Below, in pieces: positions 1 through 7,763 of a DNA stretch of 42,779 bases. The notes under the pieces are model-generated. The model worked only from the letters and a program-made list of their open reading frames with translations. It searched no databases and had not been told where the DNA came from. The stretch is from Parvibaculum sp036499025 (GTDB lineage: Bacteria; Pseudomonadota; Alphaproteobacteria; Parvibaculales; Parvibaculaceae). Made by a program: the position numbers and the translations under genes. The stretch is from positions 1 to 42,779 of the forward strand of contig DASYEM010000087.1 in NCBI GenBank assembly GCA_036499025.1, given 5' to 3'. Position 1 is the stretch's first letter. The number at the start of each line of letters is the position of its first letter.

Positions 1-891
1 GAACCCGATATGGGCTGGCGCGCCTGCTTCCTCATCGGCGCTTTGCTCGGCCTGCCGATCCTCGTCTCGCGCATCTTCATTCCCGAAAGCCCGCGCTGGC
101 TCGTCACACATGGCCGCGCCGAAGAGGCAGACGCGGTTGTCGCTGAAATCGAAGGACGCTTTCTCGCGCATGGTCATGTCTTTCCGCCGGAAGACCTCGC
201 CACCATGCGTTTCTCCGCTCATCGCCGCACCAGCTTCCGCGATGTCTTCAACACCCTCTTCCGCCTGCACCGCTCGCGCGCGCTGGTCGGCCTCAGCCTG
301 ATGACGGCGCAGGCCTTCTTCTACAACGCAATCTTCTTCACCTATGCGCTGGTGCTGACCGATTTCTATGCCGTCCCGGCTTCCCATGTCGGCTGGTATA
401 TCCTGCCCTTTGCCGCCGGGAATTTCCTCGGACCTCTCTTGCTCGGGCGGCTCTTCGACACGGTGGGGCGACGCAAGATGATCGCGCTGACCTATGCGGC
501 TTCGGGCATCTTGCTCTCATTGAGCGGTTGGGCTTTCGCCCAAGGGCTTCTCACCGCGACGACGCAGACGGCGGCGTGGATGGTGATTTTCTTCTTCGCC
601 TCGGCGGCGGCGAGTTCGGCTTATCTGACGGTGAGCGAGACCTTCCCGCTCGAAATGCGCGCATTGGCGATTGCGATTTTCTATGCGGTCGGCACCGGCC
701 TGGGCGGCGTCGCGGGCCCCGCACTTTTCGGCGCGCTGATCGAGACGGGTTCACGTGGGAACGTCTTTGCGGGCTATCTGCTGGGTTCGGGCCTGATGAT
801 CGGCGCCGCCATCGTCGCCGCGATCTGGGGCTTCGCCGCCGAACGAAAATCGCTTGAAACCGTCGCGCGGCCCCTCACCTTCGTCGATTGA
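1..891 (+). CDS. MFS transporter, sugar-porter/aromatic-acid type (5' partial)
   Basis: C-terminal part of a major facilitator superfamily transporter in the inner membrane. The frame is open from the first base, so the start lies left of the window; an internal ATG at 10 is probably not the start. Visible motifs are PESPRWL, typical of the sugar-porter branch at the end of TM6, the loop motif GRLFDTVGRRKM between TM8 and TM9, and SETFPLEMRA near TM10-TM11. Six hydrophobic helices follow a cytoplasmic loop, as expected for the C-terminal half. The substrate cannot be read from this part; organic or aromatic acids and sugars are all possible. The stop codon directly abuts the stop codon of the convergent ABC permease gene, with no base between them. 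Confidence 0.85.
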   Translation, partial: EPDMGWRACFLIGALLGLPILVSRIFIPESPRWLVTHGRAEEADAVVAEIEGRFLAHGHVFPPEDLATMRFSAHRRTSFRDVFNTLFRLHRSRALVGLSLMTAQAFFYNAIFFTYALVLTDFYAVPASHVGWYILPFAAGNFLGPLLLGRLFDTVGRRKMIALTYAASGILLSLSGWAFAQGLLTATTQTAAWMVIFFFASAAASSAYLTVSETFPLEMRALAIAIFYAVGTGLGGVAGPALFGALIETGSRGNVFAGYLLGSGLMIGAAIVAAIWGFAAERKSLETVARPLTFVD

Positions 892-2097
892 TTATTCGTA
901 GCGCAACGCCTCGATGGGATCGAGGCGCGCGGCGCGCCGCGCCGGGAAGAAGCCGAAGACGAGGCCGATGGCGCCCGAGAAGACAAAGGCGATAAAGACG
1001 ATCAACGGATTGAAGACGAAAGGCACGCCAAGTTTCGGCGCCGCCACCGCCGAAATGCCGAGCCCCAATGAAATCCCGATAATGCCGCCAAGCAGCGACA
1101 GCGCCGCCGCCTCGACAAGAAACTGCGTCAGCACCTCGCGCTCCAACGCGCCGATGGCGAGACGAATGCCGATCTCGCGCGTTCGCTCCGTCACAGAGAC
1201 CAGCATGATATTCATGATGCCGATGCCGCCGACGATCAGGCTGATCGCGGCGATGGCGCCAAGCAGCGCCGTCAGAATGACGGTGGTGCCCTCGACGAGT
1301 TTGGCGATTTCGCGCATGTCCTGTACGCGGAAATCGTCGGACTGCCCGTCGGGAATGTGACGCCGCTGGCGCATCAGCGTCGTGATATTGTGCTGAACGG
1401 CCGTCGTTCCCTGATCGCTATGCGCCGACACATAAATGACCGAGACGTCTTCGTTGCCGGCAATGCGCCTCTGGAATGCATCGAGCGGCACGACGACGAG
1501 ATTGTCCTGATCGCTGCCGAAACTCGATTGCCCCTTGGAAGCCAGCACGCCGATGACGGGGCAGGTCGCGCGACCGAGGCGGATCGATGTGCCGACCGGG
1601 TCCTGCGTGCCGAACAACTCGCGCGCCACCGTTGCGCCGATGACGCAGACCATGCGGCCCGCCCGCTCCTCGCCCTCGTCAAAAGCACGGCCACGCTCGA
1701 CGGTCCATTCGCGCGCCGTGAAATAGGCCGTGGTCACGCCGTTGACGCTGGTTTGCCAATTGGCGTTGCCATAGACCGCAAGCTCGGTCTTGGCGGCGCT
1801 CGGCGCGACCGCGTCGATGCCGGAAACGCTGCGCTCGATCGCCAGCGCATCGGCAAGCTTGAACATCGTGCCGCCGATGGAGCCCGGCCCGCGCTGCTCG
1901 GCGCCCGGAATGACGATCAGCAGATTGCGCCCGAGACTTGCAATGTCCTTCGTGACTTTCTCCTGGGCACCGCCGCCCAGTGTCACCATGGCGATGACGG
2001 CGGCGACGCCGATAACGATGCCGAGCGTCGTCAGGCCCGAGCGCAGGACATTGCGGCGGATTTCGCGGATGGCGAGAAGAAACGTTTCAAGAAACAT
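892..2097 (-). CDS. MacB/FtsX-type ABC transporter permease
   Basis: Inner-membrane permease of a MacAB-like tripartite efflux or export system, 401 residues. Residues 20-42 form the first membrane helix. A MacB periplasmic core domain follows to about residue 250, and an FtsX domain with three helices fills about 280-395. The segments GGIGIMNIMLVSVTERTREIG and the ending FPARRAARLDPIEALRYE are hallmarks of the family. Unlike E. coli MacB, the ATPase is a separate protein. It is the last gene of a three-gene operon (adaptor, ATPase, permease). Its ATG overlaps the ATPase TGA by one base (TGATG), so the two are probably translationally coupled. The exported substrate is unknown; candidates for the family are macrolides, peptides, siderophores and lipoproteins. 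Confidence 0.93.
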   Translation of the reverse strand: MFLETFLLAIREIRRNVLRSGLTTLGIVIGVAAVIAMVTLGGGAQEKVTKDIASLGRNLLIVIPGAEQRGPGSIGGTMFKLADALAIERSVSGIDAVAPSAAKTELAVYGNANWQTSVNGVTTAYFTAREWTVERGRAFDEGEERAGRMVCVIGATVARELFGTQDPVGTSIRLGRATCPVIGVLASKGQSSFGSDQDNLVVVPLDAFQRRIAGNEDVSVIYVSAHSDQGTTAVQHNITTLMRQRRHIPDGQSDDFRVQDMREIAKLVEGTTVILTALLGAIAAISLIVGGIGIMNIMLVSVTERTREIGIRLAIGALEREVLTQFLVEAAALSLLGGIIGISLGLGISAVAAPKLGVPFVFNPLIVFIAFVFSGAIGLVFGFFPARRAARLDPIEALRYE

Positions 2098-2816
2098 CAG
2101 GCCCCTCCCGGTCCGGCGTGAACGTCGTCGGCTTCGATATGCCCGTCAAGGAAACGCACCGAGCGGCGCGCATAGGCCGCCATGTCCGGCTCGTGCGTGA
2201 CAAGCGCCACGGTGATGCCGCGATCGCGATTGAGCGAGACGAGAAGCTCCATGATCTCGCGCGAGCGCTGCGAGTCGAGATTGCCGGTCGGCTCGTCGGC
2301 AAGAAGGAGCGCCGGGTCGGTGACGATGGCGCGCGCGATGGCGACACGCTGTTGCTGACCGCCTGAAAGCTCCGACGCCGTATGCCGCTCGCGATTGCCG
2401 AGGCCGACCGCATCGAGCGCCTTGCGCACAAGCGGCGCGCGCGCTGATTTTGTCACGCCGCGATAGATGAGCGGCAATTCGACATTTTCGAACGCCGTCG
2501 TGCGCTTCAGGAGATTGAAGCCCTGAAAGACGAAACCGAGATAATTCCGCCGCAACAGCGCCCGCTGATCGCGCGTCAAGGCGCCGACATCGACGCCGCG
2601 AAAATAGTAATGACCGGCGCTCGGCGTATCGAGACAGCCGAGAATGTTCATCGTCGTCGATTTTCCAGAGCCGCTCGGCCCCATGACGGCGACAAATTCG
2701 CCGTCGTCGATATCGAGATCGATACCGTCCAGCGCGCGCACCTCGGCTTCCCCTTCGCCGTAAATCTTCGAGACGGCGCGAAGCGAGATAAGCGCGGAGA
2801 GAGCGGCCTGGGTCAC
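2097..2816 (-). CDS. MacB/LolD-type ABC transporter ATP-binding protein
   Basis: Cytoplasmic ATPase of the MacAB-like system, 239 residues, the usual length for the LolD/MacB nucleotide-binding family. Walker A is GPSGSGKS at residues 46-53, the signature LSGGQQQRV is at about 150-158, Walker B ends in LLLADEP near 170-176, and an H-loop histidine sits in LVTHEPD. The start is GTG at 2816, inside a GTGA overlap with the stop of the adaptor gene. At the other end its TGA overlaps the permease ATG. These overlaps imply one transcript and coupled translation of all three parts, which fits a fixed-stoichiometry complex. Confidence 0.95.
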   Translation of the reverse strand: MTQAALSALISLRAVSKIYGEGEAEVRALDGIDLDIDDGEFVAVMGPSGSGKSTTMNILGCLDTPSAGHYYFRGVDVGALTRDQRALLRRNYLGFVFQGFNLLKRTTAFENVELPLIYRGVTKSARAPLVRKALDAVGLGNRERHTASELSGGQQQRVAIARAIVTDPALLLADEPTGNLDSQRSREIMELLVSLNRDRGITVALVTHEPDMAAYARRSVRFLDGHIEADDVHAGPGGA

Positions 2817-4066
2817 GGCTTCTTCATTGCTCCCGCGAGATCGACAAGAAGCACCGTGCCGGGCGCAACATCGCCCGCGAGAATTTCGGTGTGCTGTCCG
2901 TCGGTAAGACCGGCGCGCACCGAAATCGGCTTCGGCGTCTTGCCGTCGAGGATCCAGACGGTCTTCTCGATATTGCCTGCTTTGCCTGCGGTTGCCGCCG
3001 GCGCTTTCTCGCCGGGCGGCGTGAAACGCAATGCGCCGTTGGGCGCGAGCAACGCATCGGGCTTTGTCGCCGTGACGATATCCGCCGTCGCCGTCATGCC
3101 GGGACGTAGCGCCAGATCCGTGTTATCGACGGTCAGGATCGCCGTGTAGCTGACGACGCCGTTTTTCGTCTGCGAAGCAAAGCGCACGCTTTCGATATGG
3201 GCCTCAAAACGGCGGTTCGGATAGGCGTCGACAGTGAAGGTCGCGTCCTGTCCGACCTTGACCTCGCCGACATCGGCTTCATCGACATCGACCTGAAGCT
3301 GCATGCGGCGCAGGTCTTCGGCGAGCGTGAAAAGTTTCGGCGTCTGAAAGGTCGCGGCGACCGTCTGGCCTGCATCGACATCGCGCGAAATGACGACACC
3401 GTCGATGGGCGAGATGATGTCAGCCTTACCGAGCGTCGTCCGGTCGGAAGAAAGCTCGGCCTCGGCAACGGTGACGCGCGCCTTGGCGCTGGCGAGATCG
3501 GCGGCGGCACGCTGCGCTGTCGCCACGGCGACTTCGAGCGTTTCGCGCGAAATGTAACCCGTCGGCGCAAGCTCGCGGGCACGCTTGGCCTTGGAGGCCG
3601 TTTCGCGCACCGTCGCCTCGCTGGTGAGCACGGCGGCGCGCGCGGCGGCGAGATTGGCCTCGGCCTTGGCGACATTGGCTAAAAGCTGGGTTTTGTCGAT
3701 GCGGGCGAGAAGCTGGCCCTTCTTCACCTCGTCATTGTAATCGACGTTGACGCTGTCGAGGCGGCCGGAAATCTCGCTGCCGACATCGACGGTCGTGACG
3801 GGTTCGAGCGAGCCCGTGGCGCTGACGGCGACCGTCAGGCTGCCGCGCGACACCGTATCCGTGACGTAAGGCGACGGCGTTTTGCGCCCGAGCGACAGCG
3901 CTACGAGGATGACAAGCAGCAGAATGATCGCGCCGCCCGTCCAGACCAGCCAGCGCGGCAAGGCTCTGAACAAACCGGCCGGGAATCCGGCGCGGGGAGA
4001 CTGCCCCTCGCTCAACCCCAGTTTCCGAGCCACGTCCTCCCGTGCCTCGCCTACGCGCTTGTCCAT
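2813..4066 (-). CDS. MacA/HlyD-family periplasmic adaptor (membrane fusion protein)
   Basis: Periplasmic adaptor linking the inner-membrane ABC pump to an outer-membrane channel, 417 residues. A single membrane helix lies at about residues 39-60, after a charged cytoplasmic tail. Then come a biotinyl-lipoyl half (DVGSEISGRLDSVNVDYNDE), a long Ala-rich helical hairpin at about 120-200, the second lipoyl half (IISPIDGVVISRDVDAGQTV) and beta-barrel domains. I chose the ATG at 4066. The frame stays open further upstream, but that stretch runs into the divergent glycosyltransferase gene and does not resemble the family. No outer-membrane TolC-like gene is present in the window. First gene of the operon, overlapping the ATPase by GTGA. 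Confidence 0.93.
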   Translation of the reverse strand: MDKRVGEAREDVARKLGLSEGQSPRAGFPAGLFRALPRWLVWTGGAIILLLVILVALSLGRKTPSPYVTDTVSRGSLTVAVSATGSLEPVTTVDVGSEISGRLDSVNVDYNDEVKKGQLLARIDKTQLLANVAKAEANLAAARAAVLTSEATVRETASKAKRARELAPTGYISRETLEVAVATAQRAAADLASAKARVTVAEAELSSDRTTLGKADIISPIDGVVISRDVDAGQTVAATFQTPKLFTLAEDLRRMQLQVDVDEADVGEVKVGQDATFTVDAYPNRRFEAHIESVRFASQTKNGVVSYTAILTVDNTDLALRPGMTATADIVTATKPDALLAPNGALRFTPPGEKAPAATAGKAGNIEKTVWILDGKTPKPISVRAGLTDGQHTEILAGDVAPGTVLLVDLAGAMKKP

Positions 4067-4202
4067 GATCGCCTCGTACCCAACCTGAAACCGCTTACCC
4101 CATACCCGAATATGCGGCCTATCGGTATAGGGCACATCGGAACGCCTCAACATATTGCATAATGACCGTTCCGCCACCGCGCGAGCTGTGACATGATCGC
4201 GC

Positions 4203-4238
4203 GACATGTGGGGCCTCCACCGCCGGACATGTGGAGGC
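4203..4238. promoter_or_regulatory. Dyad with repeated GACATGTGG in divergent intergenic region
   Basis: The spacer between the adaptor operon (start 4066, minus) and the glycosyltransferase gene (start 4292, plus) contains a perfect 8-bp inverted repeat, GCCTCCAC at 4213-4220 and GTGGAGGC at 4231-4238. The 9-mer GACATGTGG occurs twice in direct orientation, at 4203-4211 and 4226-4234. It could be an operator for either gene, or a leader hairpin. No function is known to me. Confidence 0.3.
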
Positions 4239-4291
4239 ACGGGGGCGAACTTGCAACGACATTCACATTGGCACTCGCAAACGACACCTGA

Positions 4292-5251
4292 ATGCGCCGT
4301 ATCCTGATCATCAAGCATGGCGCATTCGGCGACGTGATCCAGTCCGACGGTGCGCTGCACGACATCCGCGAAAATTTCCCGGATGACGAAATCATCGTGC
4401 TGACGACGCCTGCCTATCGCCGCATTTTCGAACGCTGCCCCTGGATCAACGGCGTGATGGTCGATCCGCGCGCGCCGCGTTGGCGCATCGACCGGATGTG
4501 GAAACTCGGCCAGCAGCTGAAGGCCGAAAAATTCGACATGGTCTATGATCTCCAGAATTCGCCGCGCACCGCATCCTACTTTCGCTGGTTCTTTCAGGGC
4601 ACCAACTGGTCGGGCACCGCGCCGGGCGTCAGCCACCCGCATTCGGTGAAGAGGCCCAAGCGCATGCGCTCGCTCGACCGCATGGCGAGCCAGCTGAAAG
4701 ATGCAGGCCTCACCATCCGCCACACGCGCCGCCCGAACGTCTCATGGCTTGCGAACGACGCGACGGAGATTCTGCGCGACGCGGGTGTGAAGAAACCCTT
4801 CATCGTGCTTATTCCGGGCTCATCGGCGCGGCATCCGCAAAAACGCTGGCCCTATTATGCCGAACTCGCCAGGCGCCTCGCCGATGACGGCTACCAGATC
4901 GTCACCGCGCCGGGGCCCGACGAGATCGAGCTTGCCGCGGATATTCCAGGCATTGCGCTCAAAGGCCCGCGCGGCTTCATCAACTGGTTCGAACTGGCCG
5001 GCGTGATGAAACAGGCCGCCTTCGTCATCGGCAACGACACAGGGCCGAGCCATCTCGCCGCCCATCTCGGCGTGCCGGGCATCGCGCTTTTCGGATCGCA
5101 TACGACGGCCGAGCGCACCGGCATCGAACGCGAAAACTTCACCGCGATAGAGGTCGCGCATCTCTCGGCGCTGCCCGTCGAGCGCGTGCTCGACGAGGTT
5201 CATCTCCGCGTCGAACCTATTCAAATTCCGTATAAGACTTCTCTTCAATAA
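4292..5251 (+). CDS. Glycosyltransferase family 9 (heptosyltransferase-like)
   Basis: Probable lipopolysaccharide core glycosyltransferase of family GT9, 319 residues. It opens with RRILIIKHGAFGDVIQS, the nucleotide-sugar/acceptor loop seen in the WaaC/WaaF family. Later segments are VLIPGSSARHPQKRWP and the donor-site motif FVIGNDTGPSHLAAHLGVP, followed by ALFGSHT. The enzyme would act on the cytoplasmic face of the inner membrane, adding a heptose or similar sugar to a lipid-linked acceptor. The exact sugar cannot be assigned. Its 3' end overlaps the convergent DUF6165 gene by 35 bp. DUF6165 genes are often beside cell-surface glycosyltransferases, which supports an envelope role. Confidence 0.9.
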   Translation: MRRILIIKHGAFGDVIQSDGALHDIRENFPDDEIIVLTTPAYRRIFERCPWINGVMVDPRAPRWRIDRMWKLGQQLKAEKFDMVYDLQNSPRTASYFRWFFQGTNWSGTAPGVSHPHSVKRPKRMRSLDRMASQLKDAGLTIRHTRRPNVSWLANDATEILRDAGVKKPFIVLIPGSSARHPQKRWPYYAELARRLADDGYQIVTAPGPDEIELAADIPGIALKGPRGFINWFELAGVMKQAAFVIGNDTGPSHLAAHLGVPGIALFGSHTTAERTGIERENFTAIEVAHLSALPVERVLDEVHLRVEPIQIPYKTSLQ

Positions 5252-5624
5252 TCGAGGAGCCGGTGAGAAGGTTGATGTCCTTCTTGAGCGCGGCGCGCTT
5301 GTCGTTCTGCTTGTAGACGGCGCGCGCGAGCTCGACGAATTTCTGACCGAAATCCTTGTCCGCTTCGCATTGGCGGATGTCGTCCTCGATCACCCAGAGC
5401 GTTTCGTTGACGGATTTAAGCCCCGCTTCGAGCTTCGCAAGCTCGGCGCTTGCCGGAATATGGGCGCGGCGCGCGGCGTCGAGCACGGCGAGTTCGTGGC
5501 GGACATTCCGCAGCTTGCCCTCATCGCTCATGCGCTCGGACTTGATGGCGAGAATGGTGATTTTATCGATCAGCTCGCCGGGTCCGACTTCGATCAGGAT
5601 GGCTGCGTCTTGGGTCTTCGTCAT
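5217..5624 (-). CDS. DUF6165 family protein
   Basis: Small soluble protein of 135 residues that I place in DUF6165 from its opening ILIEVGPGELIDKITILAIKS and its helical, charged body. The rest looks like two or three amphipathic helices (heptad-like Leu/Ala spacing around residues 35-100), with no signal peptide or membrane segment. I chose ATG 5624, since it gives the family's usual N-terminus; a longer frame reaching 5810 adds non-family sequence. The biochemical function is not known to me. Members commonly neighbour LPS or polysaccharide glycosyltransferases, as here. Its 3' end overlaps the glycosyltransferase gene on the other strand by 35 bp, so the two transcripts could affect each other. 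Confidence 0.8.
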   Translation of the reverse strand: MTKTQDAAILIEVGPGELIDKITILAIKSERMSDEGKLRNVRHELAVLDAARRAHIPASAELAKLEAGLKSVNETLWVIEDDIRQCEADKDFGQKFVELARAVYKQNDKRAALKKDINLLTGSSIIEEKSYTEFE

Positions 5625-5730
5625 TATGTCCTCTTCGGCCCTTTTCTGCATGCGCGGGCGACGCGCTTTTATAGCCAAGGCGGGCGGGACCGTGCCACAC
5701 TGTTTTAGGGGAGATGATCCGAGTGGGTAT

Positions 5731-6072
5731 ATGTCGCTGATTTCGCGCCTTGTCGAGCGGGTCCGGGGCAGGCTGTCCGAGCCTGACCAGAGGCTTGCCG
5801 CGCGCGCCAAGGACCCTTGGCTCTTCGTGGAAATCGGCGGCTACGACCACCGCGCCCGCGACTGGTCGGTGGGCGGGGCCTGCATCGAGGGCTTTGCGGG
5901 CGAGGCCGCCATCGGCGATATCGTCTGCGGCTCGCTGCGCTGGCACAAACGCGCCGGGGGCCGCAATTTCACAGCCGAGATCATGCGCATCGAACCCGGC
6001 GGCGCCGTGGCGCTTCGATGGCTCGCCCTTCCCGACGCGATGCTGGCCGAGATGGAGCCCGACGAAGGCTGA
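5731..6072 (+). CDS. Small PilZ-like domain protein
   Basis: A 113-residue protein without signal peptide or membrane helix. The segment DWSVGGA at residues 44-50 matches the D-x-S-x-G-G core of PilZ domains, which bind cyclic di-GMP, and is followed by beta-strand-like stretches as in the PilZ barrel. The upstream RxxxR motif needed for c-di-GMP binding is not obvious; the region before it has only scattered arginines. It may therefore be a degenerate, non-binding PilZ protein or an unrelated beta-barrel. The start at ATG 5731 is preceded by GAGTGGG, a weak ribosome-binding site. It is divergent from DUF6165 and upstream of a crotonase gene. Confidence 0.6.
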   Translation: MSLISRLVERVRGRLSEPDQRLAARAKDPWLFVEIGGYDHRARDWSVGGACIEGFAGEAAIGDIVCGSLRWHKRAGGRNFTAEIMRIEPGGAVALRWLALPDAMLAEMEPDEG

Positions 6073-6166
6073 CGCTGCGGAATTTTCGCGGGTCTCGCGC
6101 GGGGCGTTTTCAACGGTTAGGCTTCTCCCAACGACATTTCAGAAAAATGCCAAAGGGAGAGACGCC

Positions 6167-6988
6167 ATGGCCGACGCCGCCGCGACAAAATACGAAACCC
6201 TTCTCATCCGCAAGGAAGGCCCCGTCGACTGGGTAACGCTCAACCGCCCCGACGCGATGAACTCGATCAATCCTACGCTCACCGCCGAGATGCAGGATTA
6301 TTTCGGCAAGCTCTACACCGACCAGAGCGTGCGCATCGTCGTGCTGAAGGGCGCGGGCCGCTGCTTCAGCGCCGGGCTCGACTTAAAGCACCGCGAAACC
6401 TCGAACGAGAACAGCTCGGGCGGCGTCGTCACCGGACTTCGCACCCAGCGCGCCATCAGCGAGATCGTGATGCGGATGCGCCGCTGCCCGCAGGCGATCA
6501 TCAGCCTGGTGCATGGCCCGGCTTGCGGCGGCGGCTTCGCCTTCGCGCTCGCCTCCGACATCCGCATCGCCGGTGAAAGCGCGCGCATGAACGCCGCCTT
6601 CATCCGCATTGGGCTTTCGGCCTGCGACATCGGCGTCTCCTACTTTCTGCCGCGCCTCGTCGGCGTCTCGCTGGCCGCCGAGCTGATGATGACCGGGCGC
6701 TTCATCAATGCCGAACGCGCGCTGCGCACCGGCCTCGTCTCCGAAGTCGTGCCCGACGACAAGCTCGACGAGGCGGCCCGGCCCTTCATCGATGAAATGC
6801 TGGCGACCTCGCCCATCGGCCTCAGGCTCACCAAGGAATGCCTCAACATGTCGGTCGATGCCGGAAGCCTCGAAGCCGCCGTGGCGATGGAAGACCGCAA
6901 CCAGATCCTTGCGAGCCAGACGAACGACTTCCGCGAAGGCATCGCGGCCTTCCTCCAGAAGCGCAAGCCGCAATTCACCAATAGCTGA
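6167..6988 (+). CDS. Enoyl-CoA hydratase/isomerase (crotonase) family protein
   Basis: Crotonase-fold protein of 273 residues acting on an acyl-CoA thioester in the cytoplasm. The oxyanion-hole segments are FSAGLDLK (67-74) and HGPACGGGFAFA (116-127). The positions that carry the two catalytic glutamates in classical hydratase look like Ala 125 and Phe 145 here. An aspartate (D154, in LSACDIG) lies close to the catalytic Asp of dienoyl-CoA isomerases. It is therefore probably not a standard beta-oxidation hydratase; an isomerase or another crotonase reaction is possible. The start at ATG 6167 follows AAAGGGAGAGA, a good ribosome-binding site. It stands alone, with a hairpin-rich spacer after it. 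Confidence 0.88.
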   Translation: MADAAATKYETLLIRKEGPVDWVTLNRPDAMNSINPTLTAEMQDYFGKLYTDQSVRIVVLKGAGRCFSAGLDLKHRETSNENSSGGVVTGLRTQRAISEIVMRMRRCPQAIISLVHGPACGGGFAFALASDIRIAGESARMNAAFIRIGLSACDIGVSYFLPRLVGVSLAAELMMTGRFINAERALRTGLVSEVVPDDKLDEAARPFIDEMLATSPIGLRLTKECLNMSVDAGSLEAAVAMEDRNQILASQTNDFREGIAAFLQKRKPQFTNS

Positions 6989-7061
6989 CGCGGCGAAACA
7001 AACCGGGCGCGCAAACAAAAGATGAAGAAGACGAGACCGCGCCGGTCTTAAAGCGTTAACC

Positions 7062-7104
7062 CTCACGGGTTAGTGTCCCTCTCGAATGGGACCTAACCCG
7101 TGAG
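7062..7104 (+). promoter_or_regulatory. Long hairpin over the start region of the PAS gene
   Basis: CTCACGGGTTAG at 7062-7073 is a perfect inverted repeat of CTAACCCGTGAG at 7093-7104. Inside it GTCCC (7075-7079) pairs with GGGAC (7088-7092). This makes a 17-bp stem with one bulged T at 7074 and an 8-base loop at 7080-7087. The right arm contains the possible GTG start at 7100 and ends just before ATG 7106 and ATG 7118. No T-run follows, so it is not a classic terminator. It may be an RNA element controlling translation or a dyad operator. Confidence 0.6.
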
Positions 7105-7105
7105 T

Positions 7106-7720
7106 ATGAGTAGCTTGATGTCCGATCTTTCGATTGCGCTGGCCGACGATCCAGCCGACGTCGCTTTTGAATTCGAAAGCAGCCGGACGCTTCTGCGCTA
7201 CTGGCAGAGCCTGCGCGATGGCAAAGCCATCCCCCGCGCCGATGCCGTGAACCCCGCTTCGATGCGCGAGTTGCTCCCTGAAATCATTATCTATGACGTG
7301 CCCGACGCGGAAACGATCCGCTATCGCCTCGCCGGCACGCTGGCCGTGAAGCGCCTCGGCTTCGAGCCCAGGGGCCTCAACGCCATGGACTGGACGCCGC
7401 GCCATCTGAAGCCTTACGTCTCGCTCGCCTTCAGCACGGTGGCGACGATGCATGTCGGCGCGATGGCGCATTTCCGTCTCGTCTATGAAGGCGAGATGGC
7501 GGGCCGCGTCGAAATGCTGCTGCTCCCGCTGACGCCGCCCGATGGCCAGTGCCCGCGCATCATCAGCATCGCCAACCGCCATTCCTTCGGCTCCGGCATA
7601 TCCGAGCCCTTCGGCGTGCTGCGCCCGACCGAAAACATAGATGACGCGACGATCTTCGACATCGGCTTCGGCATTCCCGAGATCGTGCGCCAGCTCACCG
7701 CATCGGCGGTCGCCGCCTGA
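7106..7720 (+). CDS. PAS_5 family (PAS domain-like) protein
   Basis: Cytoplasmic protein of about 204 residues resembling the PAS_5 group (Pfam PF07310), common in alphaproteobacteria. Recognisable parts are the LLRYWQSLRDGKAIPRADAVNP segment, LLPEIIIYDV, and RYRLAGTLAVKRLGFEPRGLNAMDW. The strand pattern after them fits a PAS-like ligand pocket. There is no kinase, GGDEF or DNA-binding domain attached, so it may sense or bind a ligand alone. The start is uncertain: GTG 7100, ATG 7106 or ATG 7118 are all in frame, and none has a strong ribosome-binding site because the region is taken up by a long hairpin. I list ATG 7106. The function is unknown. Confidence 0.78.
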   Translation: MSSLMSDLSIALADDPADVAFEFESSRTLLRYWQSLRDGKAIPRADAVNPASMRELLPEIIIYDVPDAETIRYRLAGTLAVKRLGFEPRGLNAMDWTPRHLKPYVSLAFSTVATMHVGAMAHFRLVYEGEMAGRVEMLLLPLTPPDGQCPRIISIANRHSFGSGISEPFGVLRPTENIDDATIFDIGFGIPEIVRQLTASAVAA

Positions 7721-7763
7721 CAGGCGATCGGCTATCATCCGCTCCTGCACCGAGGGAGGGGAT

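Noticed and set aside
4080..4160. Possible promoter TTGAGG...TATACC upstream of the adaptor operon
   Set aside because: The spacing of 15 bases is short and the boxes are weak; not enough to call.
4067..4723. Upstream extension of the MacA-like adaptor frame
   Set aside because: It overlaps the divergent glycosyltransferase gene and does not look like the adaptor family; ATG 4066 gives a normal adaptor.
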